Assembly (NCBI GenBank): GCA_029243485.1
Contig: JAQWRY010000007.1
Location: 1 to 64,000 of the forward strand
Length of the DNA: 64,000 nucleotides
Direction of reading: 5' to 3'
DNA from: Candidatus Binatia bacterium
GTDB lineage: Bacteria; Desulfobacterota; Binatia; UBA12015
Made by a program: the position numbers and the translations under genes. The notes beneath the pieces are model-generated. The model did not search any database. It had not been told where the DNA came from and worked only from the letters and a program-made list of their open reading frames with translations. Below, in pieces: positions 25,578 through 35,347 of this stretch (position 1 is its first letter; every line of letters starts with the position of its first letter).

Positions 25578-27958
25578 AGACGCGAAGGTCTCTCACGGTT
25601 CTGGGCGTGGTCCTCGTGCTCTGTCTCGGACTCCTGGCCTTCGCCGGCGAGGCGGCGGCGCAGGCGTTCCCGCGCGTCAAATCCATCACGATTGCGGACA
25701 ACACCCGGGTTGATGAACACGCGATTCGCGTTCACATCGCATCCAAGGCCGGTGTGCCGATCAATCTCCCGCAGCTCGATGCGGACCTGCGCTCCGTCTA
25801 CGGGATGGGCTTCTTCGACGACGTCCAGATCGAGGTCGAGCAGACACCGGGTGCGAATCAGGTCGACGTGATCTTCCGGGTCGTCGAGCGCCCGCTCATT
25901 CGCGACGTCACGATCAACGGCGACAGCGAGGTCAAGGAAGAGGAGCTCGAGGAAGCTCTCGGCGTCCGGGGTCGTACGATCTATGACCCCGAGAAGGTGC
26001 GCCGCGGCGTCGAGCAGGCGCGCGGGCTCTTCGAGAAGGAAGGCTACCTCGACGTCACGATCACGCCCGAGGTGCAGCCGACCGGCACCGGTGACGTCGA
26101 TCTCGTCTACCAGATCGAGCAGGGCGAGGCGATTCGCGTCGGCGAGATCCTCTTCGAAGGCAACGAGAATTTCTCGGACCGCGAGCTGAAGGCGATCATG
26201 GCCACGAAAGAGGCTTGGTTCCTCTCGTGGATCTTCGATTCGGGCACGCTCAATCGTGAAGACCTGAAGACCGACATGGAGCGCGTCACCGCGTTCTACT
26301 TCGATCATGGGTACGTCAACGTGAAGCTGGGGAAGCCCGAGGTCACGCGTGACGGTAACGAACTCATCATTACGACGAAGGTCGAAGAGGGCGAGCCGTA
26401 CGACTTCGGCGAGATCCGCTTCGCGGGCGACTATCAGGAAGACATTCTCACCGTCGAGAACCTCCAGAAGTCGATCGAGGCGCAGCAGGGAGACGTCTTC
26501 CGTTCGAGCCTCCTGCGCACTGACGTCGAGCGGCTCACCGACATCTACGGAGATCTCGGGTACGCGTTCACCAACGTCGAGCCCGAAACGCTGATTCGAC
26601 CCGACGAAAAGAAGGTCGACGTGACCTTCCGCGTGAGCAAGGGCGCACCCGTCTCGATCGGCAAGATCGAGATCACGGGAAACACCAAGACCCGCGACAA
26701 GGTCCTCCGTCGCGAGATGAAGATCAACGAGCAGGAGAAGTTCTCCGCGACGAATCTTCGTCGTAGCCGCGATGCGCTGCAGCGGCTGGGGTTCTTCTCC
26801 GAGGTGAACGTCACCACGCGAAAGGCCAACGCTCCTGACCAGATCAACGTGCTCGTCGATCTGAAAGAGGGATCGACCGGGTCGTTTAGCGCGGGCGCCG
26901 GCTTCAGTTCGGCCGACAGCTTCTTGTTTAACGTGCGTGTGTCGGAGAACAACTTCCTCGGTCGGGGTCTGCGCGTCGTCGCAAACGCCGACATCGGTTC
27001 GGTGCGCAGAAACATCTTCCTGTCGGCGACCGATCCCTACTTCCTTGACACGAACCTCCTGATGACGGGCACGCTGTTCACCGCACAGCTGCAGTTCCCC
27101 GACTTCACGCGTGAGGCCCTGGGCCTCTCGATTCGAGCCCTCTATCCGTTTGAAGCGCTCGACATCGACCGCGTGCAGCTGCTGCCCTGGACGCCGCCGA
27201 TCTCCCTCCAGGACACGCGCTTCGGCGTCGAGTACCGGCTCGAGAGGGCGAAGATCTCCGACATCGCGCCGGATGCGCCGCCGAGCATCTTCGCGGCCGA
27301 GGGGAGCACCTTCATCTCCTCGATCGCGCCCGGCATCCTGCGCAACACGCTGAACCACGCCTTCGACCCGACCGACGGGTCCTACCAGGACTTCTCGTTC
27401 GAATTCGCCGGCCTCGGGGGCGAGACCCGGTTCTTGAAGTTCTCCGGCCGCGGTCGTTGGTTCGTGCCGATCTACAGGATCCCCGGGATCGGCCCGCTCG
27501 TGTTCTCGTCCGGTGGGCGGGTCGCTTGGGGACTCGGCGAAGAGGGGATCTCCGGCAAGGAGATTCCGCTCATCGATCGCTACTTCCCAGGTGGCATCAA
27601 TACCGTCCGCGGCTACGAAATTCGGTCCCTGGGACCGCGTGAGAGCACCTTCAGCCCGCAAGGGGCGGAGATCAACAACCAGCCCGTCGGTGGTACGAAC
27701 CAGCTGATCGTCCAGACCGAGGTCATCTTCCCGCTTTTCCAGGAAGTGGGCCTGCGGGGCGTAGCATTCTTCGATCTGGGCAATGCCTGGCTCCAGGAAG
27801 ACGGCATCGACGTCGGGAACTTGCGCTATTCGACAGGGCTCGGCATTCGTTGGCTCTCGCCCTTTGGACCGTTACGGATCGAGTTCGGCGTCCCGCTGAA
27901 CCCGAAAGAGAACGAAGAGAAGCAGCCGATCCAATTCTCGTTCGGCGCTCCCCTTTGA
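25574..27958 (+). CDS. bamA: Outer-membrane protein assembly factor BamA
   Basis: A 794-residue Omp85 protein that folds beta-barrels into the outer membrane. A signal peptide ends AGEAAAQA. Five POTRA repeats follow (about 30-430; for example [51 protein letters not shown]). The 16-strand barrel carries the L6 motif [12 protein letters not shown]. The C-terminal strand ends QFSFGAPL rather than in Phe, a modest departure from the usual beta-signal. The neighbour skp supplies the matching periplasmic chaperone. Confidence 0.95.
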   Translation: MKTRRSLTVLGVVLVLCLGLLAFAGEAAAQAFPRVKSITIADNTRVDEHAIRVHIASKAGVPINLPQLDADLRSVYGMGFFDDVQIEVEQTPGANQVDVIFRVVERPLIRDVTINGDSEVKEEELEEALGVRGRTIYDPEKVRRGVEQARGLFEKEGYLDVTITPEVQPTGTGDVDLVYQIEQGEAIRVGEILFEGNENFSDRELKAIMATKEAWFLSWIFDSGTLNREDLKTDMERVTAFYFDHGYVNVKLGKPEVTRDGNELIITTKVEEGEPYDFGEIRFAGDYQEDILTVENLQKSIEAQQGDVFRSSLLRTDVERLTDIYGDLGYAFTNVEPETLIRPDEKKVDVTFRVSKGAPVSIGKIEITGNTKTRDKVLRREMKINEQEKFSATNLRRSRDALQRLGFFSEVNVTTRKANAPDQINVLVDLKEGSTGSFSAGAGFSSADSFLFNVRVSENNFLGRGLRVVANADIGSVRRNIFLSATDPYFLDTNLLMTGTLFTAQLQFPDFTREALGLSIRALYPFEALDIDRVQLLPWTPPISLQDTRFGVEYRLERAKISDIAPDAPPSIFAAEGSTFISSIAPGILRNTLNHAFDPTDGSYQDFSFEFAGLGGETRFLKFSGRGRWFVPIYRIPGIGPLVFSSGGRVAWGLGEEGISGKEIPLIDRYFPGGINTVRGYEIRSLGPRESTFSPQGAEINNQPVGGTNQLIVQTEVIFPLFQEVGLRGVAFFDLGNAWLQEDGIDVGNLRYSTGLGIRWLSPFGPLRIEFGVPLNPKENEEKQPIQFSFGAPL

Positions 27959-27993
27959 GTTGCCCGCACCCCAAAGTGGCGCGTGGAGGAGTT

Positions 27994-28530
27994 ATGAGCA
28001 TGCGAGCATTGAAATGGATCGTCCCTGTCGTCGCTTTGGCCCTCACGTGGGCGGCGCCGGCGCTTGCCGAAGACGCCGCGACGTCGGTTCGAATCGGCTA
28101 CGTCGACCTTCAGAAGGCCCTGATGGAGTCCAAGGCCGGCAAGAAGGCAAAGGCTGATTTCAAGGTGCGGGTCGACAAGCTGGAGAAGCGCCTGCAGGGG
28201 AAGAAGACCGAGCTCGAGAAGATGAAGGAAGATCTCGAGCGCCGGGCCGTCGTGATGCGCGAGGAAGAGCGCCGGAAGCTCGCAGATGAGTTCGAGCGCA
28301 AGCGTCTCGATCTGAAGCTCGACTTCGAGGACTCGCAGGCGGAGCTCCAGAAGAAGGATCAGGAGCTGACGGGTACGATCGTCACGAGCCTTCAGGCGAT
28401 CATCAAGGAGATCGGCGACTCGAAGGGTTACACGCTGATCCTCGAGTTGGGGTCGAGCCCGGTACTGTACTTCAAGTCGTCCGACGACATCACTGCCGAG
28501 GTCCTCAAGAAGTTCGACGCCCGCTCGTAA
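27994..28530 (+). CDS. skp: Periplasmic chaperone Skp/OmpH
   Basis: A 178-residue exported chaperone carrying unfolded outer-membrane proteins. A signal peptide cleaving after APALA is followed by [21 protein letters not shown], a long charged helical coiled coil (about 55-130) and a return strand. An ideal GGAGGA lies seven bases before ATG 27994. It sits between bamA and the lipid A genes, the usual order, except that lpxD is missing after it. Confidence 0.92.
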   Translation: MSMRALKWIVPVVALALTWAAPALAEDAATSVRIGYVDLQKALMESKAGKKAKADFKVRVDKLEKRLQGKKTELEKMKEDLERRAVVMREEERRKLADEFERKRLDLKLDFEDSQAELQKKDQELTGTIVTSLQAIIKEIGDSKGYTLILELGSSPVLYFKSSDDITAEVLKKFDARS

Positions 28531-28552
28531 CGAGGGGACGAGCAGAGCCTCC

Positions 28553-29824
28553 ATGCTGTCGGGACGAGACATCTCGCGGCTCTTGCCGCATCGGTACCCG
28601 TTCCTACTCGTCGACCGCGTAGTCGAGTTCGAGGCGGACCGCCGCATCGTCGCGGTGAAGAACGTGACGCTCAACGAGCCGCACTTCAGCGGGCACTTCC
28701 CGGACCGTCCGATCATGCCGGGGGTCCTGTTGTGCGAGGCGATGGCGCAGGCGGGCGGGTTGCTCGTTCAGGGCACGCACCGAGGTGGCCTGTCCGTCGA
28801 CATGGATGACGACGGCGAGGGCTTGTTCCTCGTGCTGACCGGGCTCGACAATGTGAAGTTTCGCCGGCAGGTGCTCCCCGGGGATCAGGTTCAGCTCGAG
28901 GTCACTCTTCAGCGCAAGCATCGCCCGCTGTGGAAGATGCGGGGGGTGGCGTCCGTCGATGGGCAAGTCGTCGCGCAGGCCGACCTTTCCGCCGTCGAAG
29001 TCGAGTCCGAGGCGGCGGCGGGCGAGCCCGTTGCGCCTGCACCGCGCACTCAGATTCATTCGACGGCCATCGTTTCGGTGGGTGCCGAGCTCGAGGCGGG
29101 CGTTGAGGTGGGGCCGCAGGCGTTCATCGGGCCGCGGGTGCGCATCGGTCGTGGAACGAAGGTGCAGCATCACGCGCACATCGACGGCTGCACCACCTTG
29201 GGCGTCCACAACCAGGTCTTCCCGTACGCGGTTGTGGGGTCGGTTCCCCAGGACATGAAGTACGCCGGCGAAGACAGCCGTCTGACCATCGGCGACCGCA
29301 ATCGGATCCGAGAGTTCGCAACCTTGTCTCTGGGCACCGAGGGGGGCGGTATGGAGACGACGATCGGCGACGACAATCTCTTCATGAACTACAGCCACGT
29401 GGGGCACGACTGTCACATCGGGAGTCACGCGATTCTCGTGAACTCGTCAGCCCTCGCCGGGCACATCGACATCGGTGATTTCGCGATCGTGTCCGGGCTC
29501 TCGGCAATCGCACAGTTCGTGCGGGTGGGCGAGTCCGCGTTCATCGGCGGTGGCTCGATGGTGGTGATGGACGTCCCGCCTTACTGTATGGCGAACGGCA
29601 ACCGGGCCGAGTTGAAGGGCCTGAACCAGGTCGGTCTCGAGCGACGCGGAATCACGGCCGATCAGGTCCGCGAGTTGAAGCGTGCCTACAAGTTGCTGTT
29701 CTCCTCCAAGATGCGAGTCGCGGAGGCCGTCAAGGCGGTGCACAAGGAACTTGCGGACTCGGCTCCCGCGAAGGCCATGGCGGAGTTCGTCGCCGCGAGC
29801 GAGCGTGGCGTGACCCGGCCCTGA
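28553..29824 (+). CDS. FabZ-LpxA fusion
   Basis: A 423-residue fusion. Residues 1-147 are FabZ, the 3-hydroxyacyl-ACP dehydratase: [14 protein letters not shown] and catalytic [20 protein letters not shown] with His and Glu. After a linker rich in Ala/Pro/Glu, residues about 165-423 are LpxA, the UDP-GlcNAc acyltransferase: a left-handed beta-helix of hexapeptide repeats, catalytic His in [11 protein letters not shown], second His in LAGHIDIGD and the C-terminal helices. The residue matching E. coli LpxA His160 is Ala (SAIAQF). FabZ and LpxA compete for the same 3-hydroxyacyl-ACP pool, so fusion ties the phospholipid/lipid A branch point to one polypeptide. Normally these are adjacent separate genes. 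Confidence 0.93.
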   Translation: MLSGRDISRLLPHRYPFLLVDRVVEFEADRRIVAVKNVTLNEPHFSGHFPDRPIMPGVLLCEAMAQAGGLLVQGTHRGGLSVDMDDDGEGLFLVLTGLDNVKFRRQVLPGDQVQLEVTLQRKHRPLWKMRGVASVDGQVVAQADLSAVEVESEAAAGEPVAPAPRTQIHSTAIVSVGAELEAGVEVGPQAFIGPRVRIGRGTKVQHHAHIDGCTTLGVHNQVFPYAVVGSVPQDMKYAGEDSRLTIGDRNRIREFATLSLGTEGGGMETTIGDDNLFMNYSHVGHDCHIGSHAILVNSSALAGHIDIGDFAIVSGLSAIAQFVRVGESAFIGGGSMVVMDVPPYCMANGNRAELKGLNQVGLERRGITADQVRELKRAYKLLFSSKMRVAEAVKAVHKELADSAPAKAMAEFVAASERGVTRP

Positions 29825-29847
29825 GCCGAGCCGCCTGAGGAGTTCTA

Positions 29848-30687
29848 GTGGAACGGACGGGTGGATCTCCCGAACCGTTGGGTCTGATCGCAGGCAACGG
29901 AATTTTCCCGCAACTGGTCGCGGCCGGTGCCCGCGACGCCGGGGTCCCGGTGGTCGCGGTGGCGCACCACGGGGAGACGGAAGACGGGCTCGAGGCCGTG
30001 GTGCAGGAATGCACGTGGGTGCGCGTCGGCGAGCTCGGGAAGATCATCAAGGTCTTCAAAAAGGCCGGTTGCACGCGTGCCGTCATGGCCGGAGGCCTGG
30101 CCAAGGTGAAGCTCCTGGGCGGCGTGCGTCCCGATTTTCGGGGCGCGGCGTTCCTCGCGAAGACGCGGAGCGTTCACGACGACAAGCTCCTGCGCGGGAT
30201 CGCCGCAGAGTTGGAAGCGGACGGGATCACGGTGATCCCGTCGACCGAGTATCTTCCGGAGCTGCTTCCGCCGCCGGGCGTTCTCACGCGCAAGAAGCCC
30301 CGTCGGAAGGAGCGCGAAGACATCGCGTTCGGTCGGCAGGTCGCGAAAGTCACCGGGGGGTTCGAGATCGGCCAGACGGTCGTGGTTCGCAACGGGCTCG
30401 TCCTCGCCATCGAAGCCGTCGAGGGAACCGATGCGGCCGTCCGCCGCGGCGGCGAGTTGGGTCGCGGCGGCGCCGTCGTGGTGAAGGCGAGCAAGCCCGG
30501 GCAGGACCTGCGATTCGACGTGCCGGCGGTCGGACCCAATACGATCGAACTGATGAACGAGGTCGGTGCGAAGGTATTGGCCGTCGAGGCCGGGCGCACG
30601 CTCTTACTCGAGCGCGACAAGTTGATCGCCAAAGCCGACGCCGCTGGTATCGTCGTGGTGGCATTTGATCCGGAGGAAGACACATGA
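29848..30687 (+). CDS. lpxI: UDP-2,3-diacylglucosamine pyrophosphatase LpxI
   Basis: A 279-residue LpxI, which hydrolyses UDP-2,3-diacylglucosamine to lipid X; it replaces LpxH in alpha- and many deltaproteobacteria. The N-terminal domain begins LGLIAGNGIFPQLVA. The C-terminal domain has DIAFGRQVAKVTGGFEIGQTVVV, VLAIEAVEGTDAAVRRGGEL and VGPNTIELMNEVGAKVLAVEAGRTLLLER, all family signatures. GTG start; overlaps the next gene by four bases. It supplies substrate for lpxB two genes on. Confidence 0.93.
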   Translation: MERTGGSPEPLGLIAGNGIFPQLVAAGARDAGVPVVAVAHHGETEDGLEAVVQECTWVRVGELGKIIKVFKKAGCTRAVMAGGLAKVKLLGGVRPDFRGAAFLAKTRSVHDDKLLRGIAAELEADGITVIPSTEYLPELLPPPGVLTRKKPRRKEREDIAFGRQVAKVTGGFEIGQTVVVRNGLVLAIEAVEGTDAAVRRGGELGRGGAVVVKASKPGQDLRFDVPAVGPNTIELMNEVGAKVLAVEAGRTLLLERDKLIAKADAAGIVVVAFDPEEDT

Positions 30688-31625
30688 ACGGGTCGGGTGG
30701 ACTTCGTGCGGCAGTGGTCGGTGCGGGCTACCTCGGGACGTTTCACGCCGAGAAGTATGCGGCGCTGGAAGACTGCGAACTCGTCGGCGTCGCCGACATC
30801 GATCTCGGGCGCGCGACGGCGTTGGCGGACCGGCTCGGTTGTCGCGCCGTTCAGGACATCGGCGAACTCATCGGCGAGATCGACTGCGCGAGTGTAGTGG
30901 TCCCGACGACGCACCACGAGAGCATCGCCACGCGGCTGCTGAAAGCTGGTGTTGATTGCCTCGTCGAGAAGCCGCTCGCGACGAACACCGAGCAGGCGGC
31001 GAACCTCGTCGCGCTGGCGAATGCGCTGGGGCGGATTCTCCAGGTCGGCCATCTCGAGCGCTTCAATCCGGCGCTGACTCGGCTGGCGAGTGAGATCACG
31101 GCGCCGCGCTTCCTGGAGTGCCATCGGCTCGCGCCGTTCACCGAGCGCGGTGCGGACGTCGACGTCGTCCGTGACCTGATGATCCACGACCTCGACCTCG
31201 TGCGCTTGCTCGTGCCGCACGAGATCACGTCGCTGGAAGCCGTGGGCGTGCCCGTCGTCACGAACAAACCCGACATCGCGAACGTCCGCCTCCGCTTCGA
31301 CGGCGGCGGAATCGCGAACATCACGGCGAGCCGCGTTTCTCTCAAGCGCGAGCGGAAGCTGCGCCTCTTTCAGACGGACACCTACCTCACGATCGATCTC
31401 GGCGAGCGTTCGGTTCGAATTGCCCGCCGAACGCCGGGCACGACCGGCGTTGCCGGCGTCAAGTGGGAGCAGATCGACCTCGCCGAGGCGGATGCGCTCG
31501 ATGCGGAGATTCGCGCGTTCGTCGCGTCGGTTCGAACCCGTTCGCGGCCGGCCGTAACCGGGGAAGACGGGCTCGCGGCCCTCGAGCTGTGCGAGAGAAT
31601 CCTCGCCGTGATGGAGTCCGAGTGA
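30684..31625 (+). CDS. Gfo/Idh/MocA family oxidoreductase
   Basis: A 313-residue NAD(P)-dependent sugar dehydrogenase. Rossmann motif VVGAGYLGTFHAEKY, the EKP motif in VEKPLATN, and a C-terminal domain with HLERFNPAL and the DLMIHDLDLV helix. It lies between lpxI and lpxB, overlapping both, so it probably acts on an LPS sugar nucleotide. GnnA, which oxidises UDP-GlcNAc at C3 before GnnB aminates it for 3-amino lipid A, belongs to this superfamily. No GnnB aminotransferase is seen in the window, so that role is only a suggestion. Confidence 0.85.
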   Translation: MNGSGGLRAAVVGAGYLGTFHAEKYAALEDCELVGVADIDLGRATALADRLGCRAVQDIGELIGEIDCASVVVPTTHHESIATRLLKAGVDCLVEKPLATNTEQAANLVALANALGRILQVGHLERFNPALTRLASEITAPRFLECHRLAPFTERGADVDVVRDLMIHDLDLVRLLVPHEITSLEAVGVPVVTNKPDIANVRLRFDGGGIANITASRVSLKRERKLRLFQTDTYLTIDLGERSVRIARRTPGTTGVAGVKWEQIDLAEADALDAEIRAFVASVRTRSRPAVTGEDGLAALELCERILAVMESE

Positions 31626-32767
31626 GCGCGCGCGTTCTGCTGGTCGCCGGGGAAGCCTCCGGAGACCTGCGCGGCGCAGAGTTGGTTCGCGAGCTTCGGG
31701 CGCTCGTGCCCGAGGTCGAGGTCTCCGGTGTCGGCGGCGAGCGTCTGCGGGCAGCAGGGATGCACATCACCGTTCCCGCCTCCGACCTCTCGATCATGGG
31801 CTTCACCGAAGTCACCTCGCGCGCCGCGACGATCGTGCGCTCCTATCGACGGCTCCGCGACGAGATTCTCGGGCGAGGGCCGTCCGGTCGGAAGCCCGAC
31901 CTGGTGGTCCTGATCGATTTTCCGGATTTCAATCTGCGGCTCGCCGCGGTGGCGAAGCGCGTGGGAGTTCCCGTCTTCTACTACGTGAGCCCGCAGGTCT
32001 GGGCGTGGCGGCGCTATCGCATCAAGACGCTCGCGCGCAGGGTGGATCGGCTCGCCGTCGTCTTCCCCTTTGAAGAAGAACTTTATCGCGGTCTCGCCGA
32101 CGTCACCTTCGTGGGCCATCCGGCGCTCACTACGGTGCACTCCACCCGGTCTCGTGAGGAGACGCGAGAGGTTCTGGGCGTCGAGGACGGCAAGCAGCTC
32201 GTCGCGATCCTGCCGGGGAGCCGCCAGGCGGAGGTGCGAGAACTGCTTCCGCCGATGCGCGGATCCCTCGAGCTCCTCTCGGCCCCGGTGCACGGTGTGG
32301 TGGCCCTCGCCGACGAGAGTCTGCGCACCACCGTCGAGGAGCTGGCGCCGGACCTGCCCCGAGTCGTGGATGAGACCTACGATCTCGTGGCAGCCGCCGA
32401 TCTTGTCCTCGTGGCTTCGGGGAGTGCGTCTCTCGAGACGGCTCTCCTCGGGCGGCCCATGGTGATTTGCTACCGGCTGTCGGGCTTCAGCTATGCGGTC
32501 GCTCGTGCGTTGGTCCGGGTCCCATTCTTCGGAATGCCCAATCTGGTTCTCCACAAGCGCGCAGTGCCCGAACTGCTGCAGTCCCAGGTCACGCCCGAAC
32601 GGATCGCGGCGGAAGCGCGCCTGATCCTGGACGATCCTGCGCGTGGCGCGGAGATCGAGGAGGATCTACGGCAGGTGCGGGCTCGCCTCGGCAAGCCGGG
32701 CGCGGCGGGCCGAGCGGCAAAGATCGCGGCCGACATGATGTTTGTCGGGTCCGCCGGACTTCGGTAG
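31622..32767 (+). CDS. lpxB: Lipid-A-disaccharide synthase LpxB
   Basis: A 381-residue GT19 glycosyltransferase joining lipid X to UDP-2,3-diacylglucosamine. It begins VSARVLLVAGEASGDLRGA with GTG overlapping the previous stop. Signatures: GVGGERLRAAGM, LIDFPDFNLRLA, YYVSPQVWAWRRYRIK, FPFEEELYRG, FVGHPAL, ILPGSRQAEV and the donor-binding SGSASLETALLGRPMVICYR. All are as in the family; no oddities. Confidence 0.95.
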   Translation: MSARVLLVAGEASGDLRGAELVRELRALVPEVEVSGVGGERLRAAGMHITVPASDLSIMGFTEVTSRAATIVRSYRRLRDEILGRGPSGRKPDLVVLIDFPDFNLRLAAVAKRVGVPVFYYVSPQVWAWRRYRIKTLARRVDRLAVVFPFEEELYRGLADVTFVGHPALTTVHSTRSREETREVLGVEDGKQLVAILPGSRQAEVRELLPPMRGSLELLSAPVHGVVALADESLRTTVEELAPDLPRVVDETYDLVAAADLVLVASGSASLETALLGRPMVICYRLSGFSYAVARALVRVPFFGMPNLVLHKRAVPELLQSQVTPERIAAEARLILDDPARGAEIEEDLRQVRARLGKPGAAGRAAKIAADMMFVGSAGLR

Positions 32768-32780
32768 GAACGGCAGGAGT

Positions 32781-34604
32781 ATGGAGCGCGGCACGAGCTA
32801 TCGGCGCCTGCTGTCCTACCTGCGCCCGTACGTCTGGCCGCGGTTCGTGGGCGGCGCGGCGTGCATGTTGGTCTTCAGCGCGACCACGTTCTACCTGCCC
32901 TTCCTGATCCGGAACGTCTTCGACGACATCTTCGCTGCCCGGGATTGGGCGATGTTGGCCTGGCTTCCGGTCCTCTCGCTGCTCGTCTTCGCCGTCCGAA
33001 GCCTCGCGAACTACGGCTCGAGCTATCTCATCGAATGGGTGGCACAGAAGATCGTCGTCGATTTCCGCAAGGCGTTGAACGAGCGCGTTCAGCATCTCCC
33101 GCTGTCGTTCTTCAACCGGACGCCGACGGGCGCGATCGTCTCGCGTGCGACGAGCGATGTAACGCAGGTGAACACGGCCCTCACCCAGAGTACGATCGCC
33201 CTCCTGCAAGACACGACGTCGCTGATTGCGCTCCTCGCCGCGGCCTTCGTTCTGGATTGGTCACTGGCGCTGATCGCCTTCGTGGGCTTCCCGATTGCGG
33301 TCCTTCCCGTGATTCAGCTCTCGAGTCGCTTGCGGCGCCACGCGCGGGCGGGGCAGGAAGCGTTGGGGACGCTCGCGGCTCTCCTGCAGGAGACCGCGCA
33401 GGGCAACCGGGTGGTGAAGGCCTTCGGGATGGAGGCCTACGAGCAGGAGCGGTTCGCGGCCGAGAGCCGGCGCGTCTTCCACTATCAGATGAAGGCGACG
33501 CGCGCGCGTGCGTTCATCCAGCCGATCATGGAGATGCTGGCCGCCTTCGGGGCGGCTGGGGTCATCTGGTACGGCGGCTACAGCGTTCTGTCGGGCACGC
33601 GGACGCAGGGGGCGTTCCTGGGCTTCATGGCGGCTTTGATGCTCGTATACGAGCCATTCAAGCGCCTCGCCAAGGTGAACAGCGAGATCCAACGCGGGCT
33701 CGCGTCGGCGAGTCGTGTCTTCGAGATCCTCGACGAGCCAGACGAGATCGACGAACGGGCCGGTGCGCTCGCGCTCGGGCCTTTGTCCGACGCCATTCGG
33801 TTGGAAGCCGTTCGGTTTCAGTACCCCAAGCGAGCGGGTGATCGCGCGGCGGCGGCTGCTGGAGCGAAGTCCGAGGGGCTCGACGCGGAAGCCGCGTTGG
33901 ACGGCATCGACCTCACCCTGAAGCGAGGTGAGGCGGTCGCGGTGGTCGGGGCGAGTGGGGGCGGCAAGTCGACGCTGGCCGATCTCATCCCCCGTTTCTG
34001 CGATCCGACGTCTGGGCGGGTGACCGTGGACGGCACCGACCTTCGGGAGGTGACGCTCGCTTCCCTGCGGGACCAGATCGGGATCGTCACGCAGTTCACG
34101 TTCCTGTTCAACGACACCATCCGTGCGAACATCGCCTACGGTAGCAGCGTGGCGCGGTCCGACGAGGTCGAAGCGGCCGCCCGCGCGGCGCACGCCCACG
34201 AGTTCATCTCCGAGTTACCCGACGGGTACGACACGGTCGTCGGTGAGCTCGGGGTGATGCTTTCGGGCGGGCAGCGGCAGCGGCTGGCCATCGCGCGGGC
34301 CCTGATGAAGAACGCGCCGATCCTCATCTTGGACGAGGCGACGTCTGCGCTGGATTCGGAATCGGAGCGGCTCGTGCAGGATGCCATCGACCACCTGATG
34401 GACGGCCGCACGACTTTGGTGATCGCGCACCGCTTCTCGACCATCCGTCGCTGCCACCGGATCGTGGTTCTCGACCGCGGACGGATCATCGAGGAGGGGA
34501 CGCACGAGGAGCTCTACGAGCGGCGTGCCGCGTACCGGAGCCTGCACGACCAGCAGGCGCTCGCACATGCCGTTGCCGCCGACGCGGACCCGAGACCCGC
34601 GTGA
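32781..34604 (+). CDS. msbA: MsbA-like lipid A export ABC transporter
   Basis: A 607-residue half-transporter, with membrane and ATPase domains in one chain, that would flip lipid A-core across the inner membrane. Six membrane helices occupy about 15-315. The ATPase has Walker A GASGGGKST, signature LSGGQRQRLAIARAL and Walker B ILILDEATSALD. A short Ala-rich insertion (RAGDRAAAAAGAKSEG) precedes the first ATPase strand. I start at ATG 32781 behind GGCAGGAG. Position between lpxB and waaA supports lipid A as substrate. It overlaps the next gene by four bases. Confidence 0.9.
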   Translation: MERGTSYRRLLSYLRPYVWPRFVGGAACMLVFSATTFYLPFLIRNVFDDIFAARDWAMLAWLPVLSLLVFAVRSLANYGSSYLIEWVAQKIVVDFRKALNERVQHLPLSFFNRTPTGAIVSRATSDVTQVNTALTQSTIALLQDTTSLIALLAAAFVLDWSLALIAFVGFPIAVLPVIQLSSRLRRHARAGQEALGTLAALLQETAQGNRVVKAFGMEAYEQERFAAESRRVFHYQMKATRARAFIQPIMEMLAAFGAAGVIWYGGYSVLSGTRTQGAFLGFMAALMLVYEPFKRLAKVNSEIQRGLASASRVFEILDEPDEIDERAGALALGPLSDAIRLEAVRFQYPKRAGDRAAAAAGAKSEGLDAEAALDGIDLTLKRGEAVAVVGASGGGKSTLADLIPRFCDPTSGRVTVDGTDLREVTLASLRDQIGIVTQFTFLFNDTIRANIAYGSSVARSDEVEAAARAAHAHEFISELPDGYDTVVGELGVMLSGGQRQRLAIARALMKNAPILILDEATSALDSESERLVQDAIDHLMDGRTTLVIAHRFSTIRRCHRIVVLDRGRIIEEGTHEELYERRAAYRSLHDQQALAHAVAADADPRPA

Positions 34605-35347
34605 AGCTGGTCCCGCGGGGATCGAAGGGTGAGCGCTTCGTTGTCGAGGTCGGCGGCTACCTGATTCACCTCGTGCTGCGAGTGGTCGCCGCGACGAGTC
34701 GCCACCGTTATGTCGGAGCGGAGGACATCCTGGCGCGGTTCGCGGCAGGCGACCAGCTCATCATGGCGTTCTGGCACGGTCGCATGGTGATGACGCCGTT
34801 CGGTTACAAAGGGGCGGGCGCCTGCATCATGAACAGCCGGCACCGCGACGGCGCCTTGATCTCGAGGGCGATCGAGCGTCTGGGGGTCGAGGTCGTCCAC
34901 GGCTCCTCGTCGCAGGGCTGGGTAGGGGGCCTGAAGGGGCTCCTGCTGGCGGCAGAGCGCGGGCGCGACCTGGTGGTTGTCCCGGACGGGCCGCGGGGGC
35001 CACGCTGTCGGGCGAAGGGCGGTGTGGTTCAGCTCGCCCGGGCGACCGGGCTGCCCATCTTTCCCACGTCCACTGCGGCTCGTCGTCAGAAAGTCGTTGC
35101 CAAGAGCTGGGACTGGCTGTGCATCCCGTGGCCGTTCACCGAGATCGTCTACGCGGTCGAGGAGCCGATCTGGGTGTCGAGCGATGCCTCGCAGGAAGCC
35201 ATGGAAGAGGCGCGTCTCGAGCTCGAACGGCGGCTGAATCGGGCGACAGAGACGGCGGACCGGGAGCTGGGCGTCGCATCCGGCTTCACCGCAGAGTATA
35301 TACGCGGCGGACCGCCTCGCCGGAGGCGGCAGGAGGAGCGGGTATGA
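34601..35347 (+). CDS. DUF374 lysophospholipid acyltransferase-like protein
   Basis: A 248-residue protein of the DUF374 branch of the PlsC/LPLAT superfamily. Signatures: IMAFWHGRMVM with the catalytic-type His, a following NSRHRDGALIS block, and the VVPDGPRGPR motif. Such genes lie in lipid A clusters of delta- and alphaproteobacteria and are candidates for secondary acylation of lipid A, but the reaction is not established here. GTG start overlaps the transporter gene; ATGA overlap with the next gene. Confidence 0.85.
   Translation: MKLVPRGSKGERFVVEVGGYLIHLVLRVVAATSRHRYVGAEDILARFAAGDQLIMAFWHGRMVMTPFGYKGAGACIMNSRHRDGALISRAIERLGVEVVHGSSSQGWVGGLKGLLLAAERGRDLVVVPDGPRGPRCRAKGGVVQLARATGLPIFPTSTAARRQKVVAKSWDWLCIPWPFTEIVYAVEEPIWVSSDASQEAMEEARLELERRLNRATETADRELGVASGFTAEYIRGGPPRRRRQEERV

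Noticed and set aside
25559-27661. 700-codon open frame antisense to bamA
   Set aside because: GC-rich codon bias opens the opposite strand; composition is Arg/Asp/Leu-rich without domains, and bamA on the plus strand is unmistakable.
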